From: Heliocidaris tuberculata
Taxonomy: Eukaryota; Echinodermata; Echinoidea; Camarodonta; Echinometridae
DNA length: 64,000 bases
NCBI GenBank assembly: GCA_025618425.1
Contig: CM046841.1
Location: 13,981,144-14,045,143 of the forward strand
Direction: 5' to 3'
Shown here in pieces: positions 57,798-64,000 of this stretch; the stretch's first letter is position 1, and every line of letters starts with the position of its first letter. The position numbers were made by a program, and so were the translations under genes. Under the pieces are notes generated by a model. That model had not been told where the DNA came from and made no database searches. It saw only the letters and a program-made list of their open reading frames with translations.

Positions 57798-58258
57798 ATG
57801 TAAGGTAAACTCCATCCTACATCTTCTTGACAAAGGTTGCTTTGACAACAGGATGGGTGAAATTGACCCGACTCGTATGTATTTTGGGGGACGGGGGACG
57901 TGCGGGTCAATGGCTAAGCCACACGACTGCGGTTAGGCTGACAAAATTATTTTTTGTTTGTTTTTTTGTGAGTGACTTAAATGTAAACAACTTTAAGGGT
58001 AGGTCTTCTGGGCCTGATATACTCATACACTATGTACATTTGTTTTGTTGTTTCTATGGAGAGGTATACACATGAAAATGTCAGTAAGCCAGATATCTGT
58101 GCAGCGGTGCATGTTCTTTCAACGAATGGGGGAGGGGAGGGGCTGGTGGGGAGCACAAAATCAAAATTCGGATTTTCCGAAAAAAGATTCCCCCGGCTGC
58201 TAAGCACTAGAGGAATTGGAGAGTGGGTACGATTTCCTTTCATTTGCTGGAGCCTTGT
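55718..58258 (+). repeat. Segmental duplication, copy 2 (about 2.5 kb, mostly free of insertions)
   Basis: Colinear with 50096-55255. It gives empty-site versions for the insertions of copy 1. Only microsatellite and homopolymer lengths and scattered substitutions differ otherwise. Confidence 0.9.
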
Positions 58259-58667
58259 TATAAGGCAATACGAAAGTTTATAATTCTTTAATTCCATCCT
58301 GTTCCTCTTTACTATGAGCCCGCGTGCATGTGTATTTAGCTTTTAGGAGGAAGTTTGCGAAGAATAATCACAGTGTTCATACAAAGTGGGTACAAAAACA
58401 TATTCGATGAACCGAAACGAGTGCACATTAGTCATGTTAGTTGATGATTACAATTACCTGAGTGTGTGCAATGAAATAGGGATTGTCTTGAATTCAAGGA
58501 AAACAGACATTGATCTCATAAACCACAGCTTCTTTTGACGAGTCTTCATTGCAAAGTGATGCCAGGGAACGCGTTAAATTGAACTGGAAGCTTCCCAGCT
58601 GTTTCGCACAATCAACTAGCATACTAGCAAGGATTATAATGCGTGTCTGCCTCGGAAACAACTCAGC

Positions 58668-58731
58668 ATGCATTTGATTACTATGATCGTTGCACTATTA
58701 CTGCCCTCTTACATATTTACTGAAATCCCCG
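58668..58731 (+). CDS. Gene D exon 1: signal peptide
   Basis: ATG starts MHLITMIVALLLPSYIFTEI and P, followed by one base, then donor CCCCG|GTAAGT in phase 1. The 64-bp length equals gene B exon 1. The hydrophobic run ITMIVALLLPSYIF marks a signal peptide. The single trailing G plus the AT that opens the CUB exon at 62435 makes Asp, keeping the frame. The exon lies about 410 bp after the segmental duplication; no promoter element was assigned. Confidence 0.75.
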
Positions 58732-58739
58732 GTAAGTAT

Positions 58740-59650
58740 GATTATTTATTGCCATTTAATTTTCTTAACCACGCATAATTATCCATTGTGAGTGGGGGGG
58801 GGGGGATGATCTATTCATCACCCTCCCCCCCCCAACTAACAATAGAAAGTGTGTTCTTATCTACGCCACTGTTCTTAACTATTTCATGAGATGTCATTTT
58901 TAGTATTAGTGGTATCGTATAGTGTATAACGCAATACATACAACGTTAAAAAGTGTGTTATGTACTGAGAATGAATTACTCGATTTTCCTGTAATTCCTT
59001 TTGAAAGTGCGTTTTTTTTTTTTTTTCTAAAGGTCCCTTTTACTGTAGAGTTCATAATCACTGCATTGTAATCAATCGATACAATGCAAGGGTGTTGTTA
59101 AATTAGGATAGTCTATACTGAGGTATATTTTTCGAAGTATCTTGTAAATATACTGTATATTTTCAGGCTTCTATATCGCTACGTGGTCGCATAAAAGTCA
59201 TGTCTAATGCTTTGTTTTTATAGTCTATTTCGAATCTTTGTTTTTTTAAATTTAATTGAAGTAATGTCATACCATTTACATAAGATATTAAACAAAACGA
59301 CTTTCATTTCTACACTTCCTGACAAAACTGATATTCCATTCTTCATTAATACAAATAGGACGCCGCCGACACAATTACATTTTCTCACCATGTACGAGAG
59401 CAATATAATAAATTTCACACCAAACTCATTATCTTTTAGGAATGGGAGAAAAATAAAAGGGTTCAATGATACTTTTATTTCTATGGAAGATTTTTAAATG
59501 AACCTTAGTATGTTTGTGTATGGTAAATACAGCTAAAAGTGAGAACACTTTTATATCGACTACGAAAGGGGAAGTAATGATCTTTTGGAAACGATGCCCC
59601 TATAAACAGCTCCTATTTGAACAGTCAAAATATAATACATGTAGTCTGTT
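58740..59650. other. Intron of gene D; no exon recognised
   Basis: Contains a poly-G run (58794-58804), a T-run (59011-59026) and a 96-codon open frame at 59207 without recognisable domain or splice context. Confidence 0.45.
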
Positions 59651-59651
59651 T

Positions 59652-59980
59652 CAGGGGGTCTGACATCCCATTTCCGACGGACGATTTTGTCAGTTTTTTC
59701 ATATTTTTATAATATACATCCATAGCTTTTCCTTCTGACGAAATTTGGTCCCTGTGCTTCAAGGGGAAAAACTAACCCCGATTTTTAGGAGCCGTCTGAC
59801 ACACCATCCTGAAGGAAATTTCTTCGACCCGACTTTGGGGTCTTCTTCGGGGCTCTGGGGGCTTAATCCGATGGCTATGGTCAGGCTGACAACCCTTTTG
59901 CCATTGACCTAGATGGTCTAAGTAACTTTAAGGGGTCAATCTTATGGGTAAAATGGGGTGGGTATTTCGGGACAGGCTCC
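59652..59980 (-). repeat. Repeat family R1, copy 3 (inverted)
   Basis: Reverse complement of the family at 3078. Shared blocks include CCCCAGAGCCCCGAAG on the minus strand and the conserved GAGCCTGTCCCGAAATA terminus. Confidence 0.7.
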
Positions 59981-59989
59981 AGGCCTATA

Positions 59990-61785
59990 TGCTTTTCTTG
60001 AGCTCCCTTGACGGCTCGAAAACATAATCCGTCATACGGTAATACATATAGTTGATCAAAGCCTATGACCTGATGAAAATATGCTTTTCTTGATACATCT
60101 GTTTGATGTCATGGGAGATCGATATTGAGTTTCTTCAACTGGCGTTGAAAGTCATAAAGGGACATAGGCTGGGCAACTATAGTTTAGGTGTATGGCTGGG
60201 GAGGATTTTTTTTTTTAATGTTGTTGTTGCCCCCTTTCACTGTTTGCACTTCGAATCCCCAGGATCAAAACACAAGGTTCGTCTCTCTTTCTACCTTGGA
60301 GTCGAAAAGGAGAAATCACTATAATTATGCGCCTTTACACTTCATATCCCATTCGAAATTGTAATCTGAATACACATAAATAGAATACTGGTTTTGTATA
60401 AAATCATAATGAAAACCGCCTCACGTGCCTTTGAGCAAAAGATCCTGCGTGTGTATAGATCATTATGCGGTTGAGTGAACAGCTCCGCACACCGTCGTTC
60501 TCAGTGAGGAGGATCCATTCCATTGTGCATAAGGTGGAGTGTGCGTTGATGGAAGCGTATTTCGTCCCCACCCTTTCCCAGATCTAGATCTAGAGTAGAT
60601 GTAGATTCCTAATACCAGGCTAGTACAGTACTAGTCTAGCTAAATGTTCAAGTAGTTAAATCATACATGCCCAATCACATGCACACTAGATCACAGTTGA
60701 TGTAATTTTATTAAAGAGCATAATTGCATATCAGTGATTCAGTTCAATAAATACAAGTGTAGGGTCTACATAGAGAATTCGAGAGAGGCATACAGACATG
60801 TAAAAGGACGTTGCTCTTACACATGTGCCTAAAACACAATGGACTCGCTCAATTCGGTCGGCCTGCTGAGAATCAATCATACAATCACATCAAAAACACA
60901 TTTGTGGTTCCAAATCAGAGATTCTGATGAATAAAAAACTGCAGCAGTGGTGAGCTTTGCAATCATACATAACACGTGCTTACGTCAAAAGGTTGAAATT
61001 TGTCCAGAAATTGCATAATCGTCTATAGACAACCACATCCGAGCATGCCGAAATCGGATGAACGTTGCCGCGTGTAGTTTTAATTGGAGTCACGTGACTC
61101 GAAAAGGCTGCGATCTCTCAATTTTTGTAGCTTTCTTGCGATTGGAAGTCAAACTTCAAGGAAAAAATGATCACTGGATACTGGACCAATCACATAAAGC
61201 TTCACATCCGTATGTTAGATTTTTAATAAGCTTTCCAGATCAGTTTGCCCTTTTGCGGGACGAGTTTTCTTTGTTACGTAGGCGACGCATTTAGGTTATG
61301 GTGTCTGTGAAAATGTGGGCATTCTGGCCGTTTTCAGACGATTTGCGATAGATAACGAGACTGACATTAAACAGCTTTGAAGAAAAAATGATCACTGGAT
61401 ATCAGGCAAATTTTGACAAAATTTGTATTATCAGAAAGTTGAAGAAATAAAGTTTCATAAACAGCTTGCCCTTTTCGGTAACGCTCAGAAAGAAAAGCGC
61501 TATGAGCAAATAATTACAATCATTACGTGTAATTTCAACCTCTGTCCTGTGTTGTAGCGTGTGTATAATATTCTGTGAATCTTGCACATCGCAAATGAGC
61601 TCAGGTTTTCATTATGTTTCTTCATTCCAGCTAAGCTATTACAATTGTATAGAATGATAAACAAGGACCGGTGTGATAATGGATTTCCACATTTCAAAAG
61701 ACATTTAATGTAGTTTGAAGAGACAAACAGTGTTTCAGATAATGAGCGTAACGGCAATTTCGAGGCACATTTAGCTTGACTGTCT
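59990..61785. other. Intron of gene D; no exon recognised
   Basis: Unique AT-rich DNA. The motif AAAAAATGATCACTGGATA occurs near 61163 and 61385, so part of it is duplicated. Confidence 0.45.
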
Positions 61786-61791
61786 TTGCAC

Positions 61792-61946
61792 TTAACCCAT
61801 TGCTTACAAGAACCGGGTGATCCCTGTATTAATCCTATGGGAAGTCGCAAATTCAGTAGTCAACGGGTTGACCCGTTGGCTACTGAATTTGGGAATTCCC
61901 ATAGGGATAATACAGGTACCATCCGGTTCCAGTAGGCAATGGGTTA
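61792..61946. repeat. Head-to-head pair of TTAACCCATTG elements
   Basis: Two units of about 78 bp face each other: TTAACCCATTGCTTAC ... GTAGTCAACGGGTT, then the inverse ending GTAGGCAATGGGTTA. Related to 15665-15753. Confidence 0.7.
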
Positions 61947-62434
61947 CTACAAATCATACTTTGTTGTAGTCAGTGAAAGCTTTTATGCGTTATGGTAGGC
62001 CTACACATTTTGCTATTCTTACAATGTACCTCTTAAACCATTTCCCTAGACATGTCAGTATAGTAGTCGAATGACGTTTCTCATAATTTTGGTCTTGAAG
62101 ATCATGCAAAAGGATTGCCTTTTACTGCCCTTTGAATCTCATGTTATCCCCGTCTTTTAGATCCGTATATATTATATTATCTATACAAGGGCGTCAACAG
62201 GTTTTCAAAAATGTGGGGACAATTAATGACAGGCACGTGGGGGGGGGGGGGGGCAAATGCTATGATGGCCCTAACATTATTTGAAAAATGGGATGTACCC
62301 CCTGTCCCCGTTCTGTTGACGCCTTCGTATCCATGAAATGTATATCTAAAACTCTTTCCCCCCTGAAATATTATTAAATCAAAAGATTTGCATATCAAAT
62401 TTGATTAAATCATTCATAATAATTTTTTCAATAG

Positions 62435-62785
62435 ATGTGACGATTGAACTAGAGAATGATGACTCAGCTGAAATAACATCTCCGAATCATCCAGATTATT
62501 ATGAAAACTACGCCAACAAGCTGTGGGAAATAGTAGCTCCAGTCGGCTACCGGATTAGACTGCACTTTACTTATTTCTGGACAGAGTCAAACAATGACTT
62601 TGTTATCATTTACGATGGACCAACGGGATTGTTCGACGAAGCTAGTAGGAGAGTACGGTTCTCAGGGGATTCAGTTCCATTAAACCTCACATCCATTAGT
62701 CCAAACATTTGGATTCGTTTTAGAAGTGATCGGTTTATTCGAGGTGGGGGCTTTAGAGCACTAGCAGATGTTGTCGTCACCCCTG
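62435..62785 (+). CDS. Gene D exon: CUB domain
   Basis: Acceptor TTTTCAATAG|AT and donor CCCCTG|GTAAAT, 351 bp, phase 1 to 1: a whole CUB domain of 117 residues. Landmarks are AEITSPNHPDYYENYANKLW, APVGYRIRLHFTYFWTE, NDFVIIYDGPTG, RFSGDSVPLNLTSIS, WIRFRSD and GGGFRALAD. The calcium-site residues (Glu in WTE, Asp in NDF, Asp in RSD) are retained. As in gene B there is no cysteine. Sequence is closest to gene B CUB 1, while exon length equals CUB 2. Secreted or extracellular portion of a receptor-like protein that continues into a MAM domain. Confidence 0.9.
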
Positions 62786-63070
62786 GTAAATTTCTTTTCA
62801 ACAGCCGAAATTCACTATTTACTGTTTCTGTTTCTCTTCCTCTAAGTATTTACAATAAAAGACCTGCTAGGATAAGATAATAAAACCTATTATTACTAAA
62901 AAATAAAAAATCAGTTGATATAATGAGGTCATGTTACTTTCTAACTGCAGTTTTAGGGTGTACAATACCAATAATAGTTTGTTTTTTCTTTAAATTCGAA
63001 CCAGCCTTCCAATATCCCTGCAGTCGAACCTTATCCCAGTGAAAACATATTGCTCCTAAGTTCGTGATCA

Positions 63071-63270
63071 TACGGAGCCCGGGAGAGGGAAATATGATGC
63101 TAAGTCATTCCTAACATTTAGTAAATCTTTCCCACCACTTGGTAAGTCCTTCCCACCACTAACTAAGTAGCTCCCACCAACCACATAGTAAGTGGTGGGA
63201 ATGGCTTGTAAGATATGTGAACGACTTAGTATCAATTTACCTTCGCGCATGTCCTCTCCCGGGCTCCGTA
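63071..63270. mobile_element. 200-bp inverted-repeat element
   Basis: TACGGAGCCCGGGAGAGG at the left and its exact complement at the right; TA may be the duplicated target. Internal TCCCACCACTTGGTAAGTC motifs are repeated. Confidence 0.7.
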
Positions 63271-63886
63271 AATCTCTGTGTTGGTTGGAACTATGCAGAG
63301 CTTTATGAATTAAAGTCTGAGAGCCCACCCATTAGCGTTTCAAAACTCCTTTCCCTCTCCAACAATTTAATATTTACTACTCATTCCATGCTGCTAGAAA
63401 TACAGACGATTTGTTTGTGCTCGTCTTGGCAATTATTTAAGAACATAATATATTGACGATCTATAAGGAGAAAAAAAATCAGAATATTAATTATTATTCA
63501 AAAATTGAAATTGATATAAGTATGGGAATTTCGAATTGACAAAGTCGTGAGGCGTCAAATATCGTTTTTCGAAATTTCTTCGTCGTCTTTGATTTATACC
63601 CTTTTGCAGGACCTACGGTAACATGCTATCCACAATACTTATCGTCTACCAATAATTTATGTAACAAATATGAAAGCATATCGGTGTTCAGTATAACATA
63701 TATTTTCTTTCAAATTGAGAATGTCTCTCATTTAACCTAGGCCTGCGGCCTCGGTAAAATATAACGCCACTCGGGGATATTCTGAATGTGTCGGCTCATA
63801 TATTATGTTATACTAAACTGCAGAGCGTACAATATTTATATAATATATCGCCCTTGTTCCCTCTTCTGCACCTCAACAACGCTTAG

Positions 63887-63970
63887 AATGGGCATGTGAA
63901 TTTTACACGGACGACTGTGGGTTAATCATCAACAGAAGGAGCTGGTTCACCACTAATTCAGGAAATCATT
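63887..63970 (+). CDS. Gene D exon: MAM domain, part 1
   Basis: Acceptor ACAACGCTTAG|AA and donor CATT|GTGAGT, 84 bp, phase 1 to 1, identical in length and phase to the gene B exon at 32867. It encodes WACEFYTDDCGLIINRRSW then FTTNSGNH, matching WACDFQSDKCGLNIIAGSW of gene B with both cysteines and the Trp retained. The rest of the MAM domain and any TM and tail exons lie beyond the right edge. Confidence 0.82.
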
Positions 63971-64000
63971 GTGAGTATCAATTACAAGTGCAATTGCGTG

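Noticed and set aside
59207..59497. 96-codon plus-strand open frame in a gene D intron
   Set aside because: No domain, no matching phase or clear splice sites; AT-rich chance frame is more likely.
61058..61294. 78-codon open frame
   Set aside because: Contains a motif duplicated nearby (GATCACTGGATA) and no protein-family signal.

Overview
This is an intron-rich metazoan genomic window, most likely from a marine invertebrate. An echinoderm or similar deuterostome is my best guess, from the CUB and MAM domain architecture and the repeat style; no single diagnostic sequence fixes the species. Coding sequence is a few percent of the window. The rest is introns and intergenic DNA packed with nested transposons, palindromic miniature elements, microsatellites and very long poly-G/poly-C runs.

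The genes form a same-strand cluster of three paralogous receptor-like genes, assembled by eye from splice signals and reading phase. Gene A (5178-17838) has a signal-peptide exon, a short Cys/Pro-rich ectodomain exon present in two tandem copies, a transmembrane (TM) exon and a Tyr-rich cytoplasmic exon ending in a YEEI motif. Gene B (21171-46557) has a signal peptide, two cysteine-free CUB exons, a MAM domain on three exons, two duplicated Ser/Thr-rich linker exons, a TM exon and a Tyr-rich tail with repeated YxxP motifs. Gene D (58668 to beyond the right edge) has a signal peptide, a CUB exon and the first MAM exon. The signal, CUB, MAM and linker boundaries are almost all phase 1, and the TM-to-tail junction is phase 2 in both A and B. 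Summed exon lengths keep an open frame in A (876 or 882 bp) and B (2025 bp). I infer a family of single-pass surface proteins that bind ligand through CUB/MAM domains and signal through phosphotyrosine docking sites.

Region by region: 1-2061 is the minus-strand endonuclease and reverse transcriptase of an L1-like LINE. The intron at 5.3-12.2 kb holds a Gypsy-like gag/protease remnant split by a 4.0-kb fold-back element and a 940-bp TA-flanked element. A hAT transposon with a perfect 8-bp target duplication sits at 14.3-15.5 kb. The 21-28 kb region carries TTAA-flanked elements and a 310-bp near-perfect hairpin. The 30-31.6 kb region is an element bounded by inverted CCGCGG minisatellites. The 35 and 42 kb regions carry an inverted repeat pair with a CpG-rich 32-bp array. 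The 39-40.6 kb region is a tandem array of about 180-bp units. From 50.1 to 58.3 kb lies a direct segmental duplication whose two copies expose several transposon insertions as filled versus empty sites, including a CR1/Jockey-like LINE.

The most unusual item is a 36-bp perfect hairpin found twice (5373 and 39051). Each copy is flanked by its own 5-bp direct repeat, and for one copy an unoccupied version of the target is visible elsewhere in the window. It behaves like an extremely small mobile unit.
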